From Didymodactylos carnosus (lineage: Eukaryota > Rotifera > Eurotatoria > Philodinida > Philodinidae), in assembly GCA_905250885.1 (NCBI GenBank), contig CAJNOQ010000409.1, forward strand, positions 1 to 51,610: 51,610 nt of DNA, written 5' to 3'. Made by a program: the position numbers and the translations under genes. Positions 1 to 10,336 of this stretch are shown one piece after another. The notes beneath the pieces are model-generated. The model saw only the letters and a list, made by a program, of their open reading frames with translations. It had not been told where the DNA came from and searched no databases. The number at the start of each line of letters is the position of its first letter. The stretch's first letter is position 1.

Positions 1-699
1 TCGTGTACGTTCAGGATCTCGCGGTTAGTGTTTTTTTTAAAAGATGCGCCACGAAATATTCTACAAAATCATACCTAAACTTTAATTTTAGAACTTTAAT
101 CAAGGAAACTACGTAAATTATACGAAAAAAATGAAAACTTTGTATAGTTGATATTTTTTCGACTTGACTTTTTTCTTCAGCAATTATTCACGCAAAAGAG
201 TGTAGCAAAAGTGAGAACTCAGTTCTTTTTGTACTTCTGAACATGCTATTTCCTCTTGCCTGTGAAAAATGTTTTTTAGAACAGATGGTGGGCTGGAGAA
301 CTAAGTTTCAAAAATTTTTCCTCATTTTCAGCAATGTGCCGAAGTAAGAAATGGAAAATCTGATCGATGTTTTGATTTCAGAATTAGTAATAGAAAAGCA
401 ATCATTCCTGATCAAAACAAAACAAACCCGATCGAAAAAGCGTTTGTTTTATTGAAGTTACGGGACTTTTACTCAAAGCACTGCTACACCCAGAATTTAA
501 TCATTATGACGCACTCGATAGAAACTTCCATAGTTCTACAGTCAATAATCGTCATACAGAATATCAGTCGTACACATCAATTCCATTTTAGATGAACATT
601 AGTTTGGTATATAATAAATTTTTATATCATCTGTAGTTTCAGCTCTATCCTCCCGGAAAAATATTATTTCCAACCGTGTAGAACCGATTGTTAACTCAC
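1..699 (-). other. cic intron 8 and possible downstream exons (none identified)
   Basis: The strand-minus donor GTGAGT at 699-694 opens an intron that runs to the left edge or to an exon I cannot recognise. A short open stretch on the minus strand at about 1-58 follows a possible AG, but its phase does not fit the phase-0 donor and it does not resemble capicua. No repeat or RNA gene is visible. Confidence 0.6.
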
Positions 700-1358
700 A
701 ATGAGCGTTTGTTCATCATCTTCATCTTGTGCCCTAAATTCCATTTGTGAGTGCAGTGCCATATTCTTCTCATCGCCATTTTCACAAGAACCTGCGTCAG
801 CATCTTCCTCATCGTCGCTCTCGCGTTCATGTGCTTGTTCCACAGGAAATTTTTGTTCTTTTGATTGTTGTTTTCTCGTTCCATTAGACCATTTATAATC
901 TGGATTTTGTTTCGAGTGTTCTTGTCTAAGAGACTTTGCTAATAGCTTGTACTTATCTCGTTCTTTTTTCGTCAGTGTATACCATTTTTCTCCAAGTATC
1001 TTACTAACCGTACGATTATCCCGATTTGGATGTTCTAAATGCATTAATGGTCGTTGTTCTTTACAAAATAACATGAACGAATTCATGGGACGACGGATAT
1101 ACGATTTATTTTGAGTATTGTTGGTATGTGATGATAAATTTCGAGGACGGAGAGAACGAGATGTATCTTGTTGTATTGACGAAGTAGATTGTGGTAATTT
1201 ATTTTCTGTGTATAAACATTGATTATTCGAATTATTTTGTGACTGTTGTCGTTCGATCAATTGATGTTGAGAAGAAGGTGATTCCTGTTGTTGAGGGTTA
1301 AAACGAGGTGAATTACACCTTTCCGGAAATACATTATCGTCGTCCTCACTATCTTCGT
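700..1358 (-). CDS. cic: cic exon 8: acidic patch and capicua HMG box
   Basis: Encodes residues 773-992. The HMG box (about 860-929, genomic 1098-889) shows [10 protein letters not shown], then [18 protein letters not shown] and the DYKW end. [15 protein letters not shown] is the signature that separates capicua from SOX and TCF boxes. An EDSEDDD acidic run opens the exon, and a DEDDEQTLI tail resembles the acidic segment that follows the box in animal CIC. The acceptor is a T-rich tract with AG at 1360-1359; the donor GTGAGT is at 699-694. The exon starts in phase 1 and ends in phase 0. Confidence 0.93.
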
Positions 1359-4300
1359 CTAAAAAAAAAGAGAGAAATATCTTAGTAACTTTTATTTATT
1401 GTCGACCATCAGTGAGCACTCGAAATGTTCACAAAATGATTTAATCTTACTATTTGCTTGTCGATGAACTTTTGATATTGTTGTATTAACTTTAATTGAA
1501 ATTTTTGGTAAAATCTCTGGCCAATTCACAATATTACTCATACCATTATCTAAATAACAACAAACATAAAAGGAACATTAAATCACGTTGTTAGTCGTTT
1601 GAAAACGTAAACTAGTGTAAAATAATACCTGAAATATCGACTGTTCTGCTTATATCATGAGCTCGATGTCCTTCATCATTATCATCCTGACTTGTTGGCA
1701 CTTTAAAACAGATTAAAACTTTAGTTAATGCATTTAGTCACAGTCATAGTTTATTTCATTCACGTGCAATGATGAATAAAAAATTCAAAAACTTCACTTT
1801 TAAGAAGGATATATGTTTACAATTGCAATGGTAGAAAATGAATGATAATACAAGAGTTTTAAATAACAATTTTTAGCATTGAATATTTATGCAACAAAGG
1901 GAAGCTGTGTTGATATAATAAGCTTGAAAACTTTGTTATATTTTATATACTAACTTTCTTTATCTCTTAAAAGACTTGTAGTTTGTTGTTCTTCACCATG
2001 AAAATACTGTTGTTGATGAGCCTGTTGTTGCACAGATGGTGATCTATCTTTAATAAATAACAATCGTTGTTGTTGTTGTTTTTGTTGTTCACACGGTGAT
2101 AGAGATGATGAAGACGAATGTGAATTGACTCTAGAAGTCACTGTCGATAATGAAAGTGGTGTCAATGTAATTGTAGACGGATGTGGCATAGGAGTTGCTG
2201 TTCGAGAATGTGGAGCAGAATAGGAACCACGATGTAAATTAAATGCGTTACCAGGCGGAACGAGACCAGTTGGCTTTGATGTTGTAAACAATTGTTGTAA
2301 TTCTGATTGCTGATTTGGAAAAGAATTTACACGGTTAAACGATGTTTGATTAGAGTGTTGCGATGTGGTTGCAGGTGAATAATCGTAAATATGTCGTACA
2401 TATTGTGGAATGGTACTAACAGGAGAGGATGAAACAGAATGATGATATGGATGGTGTCGATAACGTGGAATCAGTAATTGTGGAGGAGTGGGACGAGTTT
2501 GTTGATAAGAATTTTTATCTACAACAAAGACAACTTCAAATTTGAAGACAGCCTGATAAAAAGAGGAGCAGACACTCTTTATAGATCTATGTATTGTACA
2601 TATTTCATGCGATAATACGTACGTTGCTAGTATGAAAAATATTCTTATTTTACCTTTTTGTGATAAATGTCTTGAACATAGTCCTTTTCGTTGTGATTCT
2701 TTTGGACAATTATCTTTTGAACATAGCCGTCGCCATTGTTTACCGTTAAACTTTTTTCGAATCTGATTTGGTGCTTCAACAATGTCTCCTTTTTTAAACA
2801 TATTTTTATTATCTGTCTGTTGTGCATCATCTGATGGTTTTGCTATAATTTGTATATTATTTTCTAATGTTTTTTTCACATTTTCATTTGACAACTCTTC
2901 TTGTTCTCTCTCTGTTGTAATGATCGAAGTTGTTGCTGTTGCCGTTCGAATTGTGTCATCAACATTAACATTTATTAAATTTTCAGACAATGATAATGAT
3001 AGTTGACGGTTTAAAGATGATGAATAATCATTAGTAGATAGAAGACGAAGACGAAAAGCTATAAAAAAACAACAACAACAACTATATATTGTACATACAC
3101 AATCTTCTTTCACTAATTCGAAAAGTTTGTTCTTTACGAAATTTTGTGTATTTTATGTTGTAGATGATGCGCTACTGTGTTTTTTTTTAACAATATTGTA
3201 TAGATTTACTTACCATTACTGTTCATTGTTATTAAATCATTATTCATGCTTGAGCTCTCTTCATTCACTGTGGTTCTGATTGATGATGATGACAATGATA
3301 ATTTATCTGTTAAAATTAATTCTGTTGCCAAATTCCAGTCAATCGAAATTTCTAAATAATATAGAAATAAATTTAGTACATATCTCTCTAACAATAGAAA
3401 AAATATTATAATTAAATTATGTTTCTAGATAAATATACCTTCATGCCATGGTGGTAAAATTAATCTTAATGATTGTCTCGCTAATAGTACCGTTTGTTCG
3501 GTATCAATTAATTTAATTTTAAATTGTTGTTGTGTTTTATCCATAATTACACCCATAGAATATTGTGTATGTTCAATTGATAATTTACATAAAACACGTT
3601 TACCAACGTCCAAATCCGTATAAACAGGTAAATTATCTAATATAATATCGAATAATTCGTAAATATTAAGTAAATTAATATGAATTAATTCTTGAACATT
3701 TGTATTTTTTGTTTTTATTGTAACAATTGATTCATTTATTTGATAAATATGACCATGAACATAGGTAAAATTTTGATTAGAATTTGTTTTTCTAACTAAA
3801 ACATTTAGATCGATCCAATCATTTAAATTACATTTACTAATATTTTCTTTTAAATTAACTATAATTGTTTCAAGTTCAGAATCTAATGACTGTGACATTG
3901 TAGACGAGATAGGTGACACTAAAATAAAAACATAACAAAATGGAATAAACATGGTTAAATGAAATTTTTTATCATAAGACTGTTATCTATATTGTGATCC
4001 GACAATTATTTATCAATAACGTCAGAAATTTTTATGTAAACTGTGAATAAAAAATAAACATTCGAAATAGTAAAGTCACTTTTTAGCCATTCATATTCAT
4101 TAAATTTATAAAATAGTGAGAATCAATCAATAAAAAGTAAGTTTATTAACATAATCGAACAAAATAGTGATTAATTATACAAATTTTAATTGTCTGAATT
4201 TTCCGCATAATATTTTTATTCAACAAGCAAAAAACTTACAACTTAGTCTCTTTCTCTGCTTACTTTAACGACATGTGTGAAGATTTTTTTCTCATACAAA

Positions 4301-6004
4301 TCGTTTTCTCTTTATTTGTACATACTATCGAATGATAAATAAAAGCCTCATATGAGCATAAGAGAAAAAGAAGAAAAAAAATTCAATAGTGTGTCGTTTG
4401 ACGTTTTGCCTCCATCATGACATTTTATCATTTTATTCGGAATGACACACAAAAAAAAAAAAAAGAAAAAAAACAATAAGAAAAACAAGAGAGAAATATC
4501 TATTCCTTTTTTGTTTAAGACTCAGTAAAAATATGAAAATATGTCAGATTCTATTAATAATGATAGTGTCTCAGTTTTATAATTTTGTCCAAGAAACTGC
4601 AACATTACTTAGATTTTTATTTTCTTGCAATTTGACAAATACAAATCAATATTTTATGTGAAAAAAACAAATGAAAAAGTTAAAATTTCTGATTAATATT
4701 CTCTGATCTTTTTCTTTAAATATTATAAAACATAGTTTTTCTATTTCTTAAAGAAAATTAATTTTAGAATAACATCTAATTTGGCAACATTAAAACGACA
4801 ATATTAAACATATCATGATGAAATTTTGACTAGTTCCAACGATGAAATAATACCATTTTTCAGATTTTTTTTTTCTTCTACTATTCTATTGTAGAAAATG
4901 TTTTTCACACCTAAGAAATAAGTATATTTAATATAATTGAAAAACATTTTACATAAAAAGCGATCTTTTGATACTTCACAGTATCCATCATCAGACTAAT
5001 CTGACTGTCGAATTTAGATGAGAGATGATTATATATATATATATATATATATACTAGTTGAAATAGAGGAGAATAAAAATACTAGAAAAACTTAAACATA
5101 GAAAAAACTGTAATATAGAATCGAGTGACTGTTACATATTTATATTCTGGACTATTATTTTCTAGACTGTCTAATTGAATATCACTGTCTTTAATGATAT
5201 AAAAAAAAGCTCGCTTTTTATGTAAAATGATTTTACAAAAATATTTTTCTATTATATTAAATATATTTAGTTTTATAGTTTTATAAGAAACGTAAAAATG
5301 TCAAAGAATATCAATATACCTAAGAAGTAGTCCATATATTAGAAAATTAATTCTAATTTCATTTAATAAAATATCTATCAATTAATATTTTATGCTAATA
5401 GTATGAATTATTACATATATCTGTCTCATATTTTATTATACTCACATTGATTATTTCCTGTTATAACATGACCATTTTGTGTTGTCTGTTCTTGATTATC
5501 CTGATTTTCACCTTTCTCCTCTGAATTTTCATGACTAGCTAACCAACGTTTTTTTAATGGTTTAGTTGATGTCGATGTCGTGGTTGTTGTTGTGCATGAT
5601 TGTGTTTGTTGTGGGTGAGATAATAATCCTATTTGTTGTGAAGAAAAATGTTGTGTAGATGATGCATTATCTAATAATGAAAATGAATTATTGTATTTCC
5701 TATTATTGTTGCTGTTTAGTTTCTGATGATGATTATTGTTATCATCGATAGAACATTGTCTTAGATCTCCACCACCACCACCACCACTACCTTTTAACCG
5801 TTTATTTCGATCTGATGAAGAATAATCTCCTCCATCTCTATCCGTAAAACAATTATTATTTTCAACAAATTCATTTGTTTGTTTTCTCGTTGAATTCCGT
5901 GTAATTTGTATTGAATGTTTTGATACAGACTGTGATTGTTGTTGTTTTGAATTTAAATTCGATGAAGAGGCGGAAGATGGTATAGATGCGTGTCGAGTTA
6001 GCAT
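700..6004 (-). CDS. cic: Capicua long isoform (CIC-L), HMG-box transcriptional repressor, 3'-partial
   Basis: Capicua is a nuclear repressor downstream of receptor tyrosine kinase/Ras-MAPK signalling; it binds T(G/C)AATGAA-type sites through its HMG box and a C-terminal C1 domain. Eight exons can be joined: 6004-5446, 3918-3439, 3351-3214, 3058-2654, 2518-1955, 1700-1629, 1549-1451 and 1358-700. All splice sites are GT-AG, and the joined frame is open for 992 codons. The domains in order are a polar N-terminus (1-186), a CIC-L N-terminal domain ending PPWHE (about 195-347), a C-x4-C-x9-C-x2-H motif (505-523), a Q/S-rich linker, an acidic patch (774-780) and the HMG box (about 860-929). The ATG at 6004 is preceded by an in-frame TAA. 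The C1 domain and stop codon lie beyond the window. Identity rests on the HMG box and the N-terminal domain; the small exons 6 and 7 are inferred from splice phase. Confidence 0.9.
1451..1549 (-). CDS. cic: cic exon 7 (33 codons)
   Basis: This 99-nt exon is predicted from an acceptor TTATTTAG at 1551-1550 and a donor GTAAGA at 1450-1445. Both phases match the neighbouring exons, and the frame is open, reading [16 protein letters not shown] and onward. No homology is recognised, so the call rests on splice sites and frame. Confidence 0.7.
1629..1700 (-). CDS. cic: cic exon 6 (24 codons)
   Basis: This 72-nt exon has its acceptor TTTTAAAG at 1702-1701 and donor GTATTA at 1628-1623. It encodes an acidic/polar segment, [20 protein letters not shown]. 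It is phase 1 on both sides and keeps the frame between exons 5 and 7. Support is from splice signals and frame only. Confidence 0.7.
1955..2518 (-). CDS. cic: cic exon 5: Q/S/P-rich linker
   Basis: Encodes about 188 residues of proline-, serine-, histidine- and glutamine-rich low-complexity protein, ending in Q-rich runs. This is typical of the disordered linkers in capicua. The acceptor TTGTTGTAG is at 2520-2519; the donor GTTAGT is at 1954-1949. It is phase 1 on both sides. Confidence 0.82.
2654..3058 (-). CDS. cic: cic exon 4: C-x4-C-x9-C-x2-H motif
   Basis: Encodes residues about 393-527. An S/T-rich stretch precedes KGDIVEAP and WRRLC, then [19 protein letters not shown] (505-523). The three cysteines and the histidine look like a compact metal-binding motif of the kind found in long-isoform capicua proteins; zinc binding is inferred. 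The acceptor TTTTATAG is at 3060-3059 and the donor GTAAAA at 2653-2648. The following 135-nt intron is free of in-frame stops. Confidence 0.88.
3214..3351 (-). CDS. cic: cic exon 3
   Basis: This 46-codon exon follows directly on the PPWHE end of the N-terminal domain and reads [19 protein letters not shown], then a serine-rich run. The acceptor TTATTTAG is at 3353-3352 and the donor GTAAGT at 3213-3208. It is phase 1 on both sides. Confidence 0.82.
3439..3918 (-). CDS. cic: cic exon 2: CIC-L N-terminal conserved domain
   Basis: Encodes residues 187-346. The first half ([14 protein letters not shown], then YVHGHIYQI) and the second half ([31 protein letters not shown]) look like two beta-rich Tudor-like segments. 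The (L)RL-x-PPW-x-E ending matches my recollection of the conserved N-terminal domain specific to long CIC isoforms (DUF4819 type). That domain name should be confirmed by a profile search. The acceptor is TATTTTAG at 3920-3919 and the donor GTATAT at 3438-3433. Confidence 0.85.
4918..5200 (-). mobile_element. 5'-truncated Penelope-like element tail inside cic intron 1
   Basis: On the minus strand this matches the Penelope-like copy at about 50,160-50,400 almost end to end. It starts with the last codons of the reading frame (SLKTVIFN then stop, about 5199-5173), then the 3' untranslated part with an AT run and the CTGATGATGGATACT stem-loop (4994-4968). A complement-oriented copy of the terminal AT-rich segment lies just beyond it at 5209-5270. 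It lies antisense to nothing, since it shares the cic transcription direction. Confidence 0.75.
5029..5053. repeat. (AT)n microsatellite within the Penelope-like tail
   Basis: Uninterrupted AT dinucleotides, expanded relative to the same position in the copy near 50,285. Confidence 0.9.
5209..5270 (+). repeat. Inverted copy of the Penelope-like terminal segment
   Basis: Matches the plus-strand segment at about 50,360-50,405 (CGCTTT, then TTTTACAAAAAT, then CTATATTAAA-like). It sits head to head with the 4918-5200 copy, as in the hairpin end of the 50.4-kb element. Confidence 0.6.
5446..6004 (-). CDS. cic: cic exon 1: low-complexity N-terminus with KPLKKRWL motif
   Basis: Encodes residues 1-186, rich in S, N, Q and T, with a six-glycine run and a [10 protein letters not shown] run. 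A basic [12 protein letters not shown] motif at about 148-159 is the only conserved-looking element and could be a nuclear or protein-contact motif. The ATG at 6004 is the first in frame, with TAA immediately before it. The donor GTGAGT is at 5445-5440. A separate 5'-UTR exon further upstream cannot be excluded. Confidence 0.82.
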
Positions 6005-6342
6005 TTATATGAGATAAGTAAATTTATAAAATTCGTCAAAATTGAATAGTTGAACTAAAATATAAACAAATGAAAAATAAAAATAAATGATCCAAGAGAG
6101 AATGTCTGTCATAATAATCAATTAGTTAAAAAATTACTCATCATTGTATATAAATCTGTAAACAAACAATCTCTAGACTACTCTAGACTTCTCATATATA
6201 CGAAAGAATAAGAATGATAATTTTATTAAAAATTATTACTCAATACTTGTTTTAAAAGATAAAAAATTCTTTGGATAGTGGATAGTGAGAGATATTCAAA
6301 CCATATCAAAATAATGTACATAAATAAATTGTTATTCAATCG

Positions 6343-6350
6343 TGAATGAA
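6343..6350 (+). promoter_or_regulatory. Candidate capicua octamer TGAATGAA about 340 bp upstream of the cic ATG
   Basis: TGAATGAA matches the known capicua binding octamer T(G/C)AATGAA, which would allow autoregulation. In sequence this AT-rich several chance copies are expected across the window, so this is weak evidence. Confidence 0.2.
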
Positions 6351-6901
6351 CATGATTAGTACAGTAGACAGTGTATGTACACGATCGCATTTATCAATAT
6401 TTGATAGATCTTTGTTAACTATGGCGTTACTTGTTTTGTTATCAACTAAATGGCAAATTGCCAACGTCTTTAACGATCAACTAATATTTTTTTCTTTGTT
6501 AAAATGAGAAGAAAAATGACGGATAACACTATCGTTTGCTAAAAGGCAATATGGTAACTAAATTGTTCTTTCTCTTTCTCTCTCGCTCTCTCACTAATAA
6601 TACTATACGCTAGAAAAAGAAAAGGAAAACATACGTACACAATAGTATTTATCATTTTGCTACTTGTTAATATAAATATAATAACAATATTTATTTTGTA
6701 GTAGGATATCAACGAACCAAACCAAACGAAAAATGAGAGTAGAATAATAATGATAAATTCTAAATCTAATCGACTTGACAACAATGACAATTAATAAAAC
6801 AAAAAAAAAAAAGAAGAGAAGTAGACAGATTGTGTACGTGTGCGTGTAAGTGTGATAATAATATATTGCTAACCACCGGATAATTAATAAACAACAACAA
6901 C

Positions 6902-6934
<33 letters not shown>
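6902..6934. repeat. (AAT)n microsatellite
   Basis: About eleven uninterrupted AAT units. Confidence 0.95.
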
Positions 6935-6935
<1 letters not shown>

Positions 6936-9087
6936 TAAATATAAAGAAAAATGGAATGCAGAGATAGACAGAAAGAAACGTAGAAGAAAAAAAAATGAAA
7001 TGTAAATTTTAACTAAAAAACAACAAATAATAATGGGATATCCATGTCATCTTCTCCACGGTTGCTTCCTCTAGAAAATTAATCTATAATATTATCTAGA
7101 ACAAATACTTATAAAGGTAATCGAGTACATAAGTATAAAAGAGAAAGTGGTATTGATGATGATTTATGTCACAAAATACGAGTACGATAAACAATATCAA
7201 TCTAAAAGAAAAACATTCAACAATAACAGTGAAGTATATAATGAATAATAAAAAAATAAAAATAGAGAAAACTTTTTAAGCGATTAGATCTTCTATTAAG
7301 AAAAAAAACGACAATTTACTGCTATTTTACATATGTGCATTGATCCCGGTGATTGAGTGATAGCTATTTATTTGATTTCTTTTCCACATGTATCTTTGGC
7401 AACTAATTCTAGATATAATTTAATCTTTTTATAACTGTCATATATAAGAAAGTAGGAGCATTTGGAATTAGATTAAGCTTTTTTACTAAAATCATTCAGC
7501 TATCTATAAATGAAACATAAATTCTGCAAAAAAAATTTGAACAAATGTCTATATTTTTACTCGTAGAGAGAGAGTGAGAGAATATTTTTTTTTAAATGTA
7601 GTTGAAATCAAATAATTTTCATTCAATTCTGTATTCTCTATTTCAATAAATAGACAGATATTATATAAGCAAGCAAGGTGAAAAAGAAAACAAAAATAAA
7701 ATTATAGTTGGCTAAATAGTGAAAAAAAAAAATCAATGGCTTATCTGATAACACATTGACATTGTTAATAATCTGATAAAAAATTTTGAATTAAATTGAT
7801 TGATTCATGATGTTAATCCAAAGGATTTTCCATAAACAAATTATCTAAACTGAATAAAAAGAAAAACAGAGCTTTCTTACAAGATATGCTCGGTATGTTA
7901 TTGACAAATAAATTCTATTCTAGAAAGAAATTATTATACGAAAATATTGATTATCAAATATATCGAAATAAAATGTTCATCTTTCAAAGATAGGACGAAC
8001 AATAAAACATAAACAATATTCTTAAAAACTTTTCTAAATAACGAATCAAGTCTATTTGAATAAGAAAATGTTCAAATTTAACCAAAACAGTTAATCTCAC
8101 ACTTTTCATCTTTTATAGTACAATAATAATCAACATATCACCTGGTGACCATGTGCCACAATATATATATTTTTTTCTTGCACATTGCTTTCAAATTTTT
8201 CATAAAGTTGGAGCTAAACATTTTTTTCATAAACATTGTGATCGTATGTTTTTTTTTTTGATACGTTTCGTCATCTTCTTTGCGATTACAAGAGCAAACA
8301 ATTAACAACTTCATGAGAAAAATATAAGTCTTCCAAAAAACTATCGTTCTTTCACTGTTTCTTTTTCGACTGTCATAAGATGAAAATGGAAGTTGAAAAA
8401 GTATGCTCTCGTAGATGGTTTTGTTTTAAAAAGAAAGTCATAATACTCAAATTGAGCTAGAAGGTAAAAGATTTAGCCTCTTTACTTTGAAGAATAAAAG
8501 CCCATAATGTAGATAATTTGAAATGTTGAGATAGAAAATGTTTCCTTTTTTCTTAAGTTTGCCTTTAAAAACCAGAAAAATAAGAAAAGTTTTCTTCTTT
8601 CAAGAAAAGCATGACCTTGGGCTGCACGTCAAAATCTTACATAGAGGTAATAATAATCTTTAAATTACTTATTTCTTCTGTTAAAACAGTAGAGGAATGT
8701 CACAGAAAAATCAAAGTTTAATCAAAGATATTAACTGAAATGAAAATAATTTAAGAAATAGAAAAGAGATGAAAAGATAAGAATTTTCTACGAGTAAACA
8801 AGATGAAAGCAAAGGCAAAGTGTAAAGATGCAATGCAAAAGTGGTAGAATGTTATTTAGTTTCATTTGATATTATCACTACTAATTCCTAAATAATAAAT
8901 TTGTGTGTTTGAAATAAAATGTACGGAATATTTTGTATATAAAATAGATCAAATACATTTAGATTGATTGAATTCAAATTTCAAAAGTTTTTCAATTTCA
9001 TGCAGAATTTTGAATATACATGACATCTTACTAATAATAACACTAAAATAAAATAATAGCAGAGAAACATATGTCAAAACTTCACAC

Positions 9088-9250
9088 GGTATTCCTTTAG
9101 CAGGTGTTCCACCTTGAATGTATGGTAACATTACAGGTGGTGTTCCCTGTACGAAAAAAGTGTTCCACCTTCTTACAGATAGAACGCAATAGATAGATTG
9201 ATAGAAGTGTTCCTCTTAACAAAAAGTTGAAAAACACGGAAAATGTTCCG
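9088..9250 (+). repeat. Left terminal inverted repeat of the Merlin element
   Basis: About 160 bp. It holds one copy of the GTGGAACAC...GGAACACC subunit, in complement, and ends in a stretch (AAAAAGTTGAAAAACACG) that is mirrored at about 10052-10083. Confidence 0.85.
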
Positions 9251-9398
9251 TTTCTAGTCTTTTCTAATAGGATTAAAGTAAATATTGATAAATCAAAGAA
9301 ACTATTTTCTGTATAATTAAAATAGAAGTAATTAAGAATGATAATTTACTATCTCAATTCGTTCGCGATCAAAATTTGGCTCAAAAAAGTGATGAATA

Positions 9399-9976
9399 TA
9401 CATGCCACTGTGGCTCACCGATGGCACAAGGAAGAAGACACTCAAAGATGGTACGGCCAAGGTCTATCCGACAATGCGGTGTACTAATCGACAATGTCGA
9501 AATCAATTAAGTGTTCGTAAAAACATATTCTTCGCATTTACTGATGCATTGGGTCACCGAATTCGTCTTTTCTTGATGGTAAGACATATTTTTTTACTAC
9601 GAGAAACATTGAACCCAAACCCTCTTTTGTTTATATGGGTCCCTGGATATTCGGCATTGCGCAGCCAACGGCAGAGGGATACGAGGCCCGTTTTTTCCAT
9701 GTACAACGACGTGATGCTGCTACACTACTTCCAATTATCTGGAAAAATGTTTATCCTGGCACCACAATTTGGTCAGACGAATGGAAAGCTTATTGTCGTC
9801 TACAAACAACAGATGGGTACAATCAGCAAGCGGTGAACCACTTGCAAAATTTTATCGATTCACACACCGGCTGCCACACGCAACTTATCGAATCGTTATG
9901 GAGCCACGCAAAAACAAGGATTCATAGAACAATGCGAGGAACAACCTTATTAAACTCACATCTGACCGAATTCTAG
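9399..9976 (+). pseudogene. Merlin transposase remnant (ISXO2/IS1595-type DDE)
   Basis: The family is a cut-and-paste DDE transposase with an N-terminal zinc ribbon. The first ribbon half, CHCGSPM, is at about 9403 in one frame. The second, RCTNRQCRNQLSVRKN-FF, is at about 9478-9530 in another frame, so there is at least one frameshift. The catalytic half is in a third register from 9635 to 9976. It shows WIFGIAQ, AATLLPII, PGTTIWSDEWKAY with the second Asp (codon 9776-9778), VNHLQNFID, and HTQLIESLW with the final Glu. The segment carrying the first catalytic Asp is missing, because only about 100 nt separate the ribbon from the WIFGIA strand. The total is about 190 codons; an intact family member is nearer 280-300 residues. 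Confidence 0.85.
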
Positions 9977-10051
9977 TATCGTTCTGTCCATAAGTCCATG
10001 TTTTCATTTTAAATGATATTCGACATTATCGTACAAAATAATCATGAATGT

Positions 10052-10336
10052 GAAACATTTTTCGTGTTTTTCAACTTTTTGTTAAGAGGAATACTTCTAT
10101 CAATCTATCTATTGCGTTCTATCTGTAAGAACGTGGAACACTTCTTTCGTACGGGGAACACCAGCTATAATGTCACCGTACGCAAGAAGGTGGAACACTT
10201 TTTTCTTACGGGAAACACCTGCTATAATGTCGCCGTGTCGTCTTTAACATAAGAGGTGGAACACTTTTTTCGTACGTAGAACACCACCTATAATGTTACC
10301 ATACATTCACAGTGGAACATCTGCTAAAGGAATACC
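10052..10336 (-). repeat. Right terminal inverted repeat of the Merlin element with tripled subunit
   Basis: Mirrors the left repeat but contains three consecutive subunits starting GTGGAACAC at 10133, 10190 and 10256 (57, 66 and 56 bp). A fourth partial copy leads into the terminal AAAGGAATACC. The left end has one. Confidence 0.85.

Larger units (their letters stand above)
6005..9087. other. cic upstream region, non-coding, simple-repeat rich
   Basis: No supported gene. It should hold the cic promoter and 5' UTR. Visible items are a CT-rich run (6570-6595), an (AAT)n microsatellite (6902-6934) and a TGAATGAA octamer at 6343-6350. The open frames here are short and low in complexity. Confidence 0.6.
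9088..10336 (+). mobile_element. Merlin (IS1595-like) DNA transposon, internally deleted
   Basis: Long terminal inverted repeats start GGTATTCCTTTAGCAG at the left; at the right the same sequence appears as its complement, ending at 10336. The flanking 9-mers ACTTCACAC (9079-9087) and ATTGCACAC (10337-10345) match at 7 of 9 positions and look like a decayed target-site duplication of the size made by Merlin elements. Between the repeats lie remains of an IS1595/Merlin transposase. The right repeat is longer than the left because a subunit occurs three times. The element is about 1.25 kb and cannot encode an active enzyme. Confidence 0.85.

Noticed and set aside
1-58. Possible ninth cic exon on the minus strand
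   Set aside because: The open frame does not continue the phase-0 donor, and the residues do not resemble capicua.
701-898. Plus-strand open frame opposite the cic HMG exon
   Set aside because: Ser/Cys-rich antisense shadow of the minus-strand coding exon.
2645-3006. Open frames on both strands over cic exon 4
   Set aside because: Other-frame shadows; the cic frame carries the recognisable motif and fits the splice phases.
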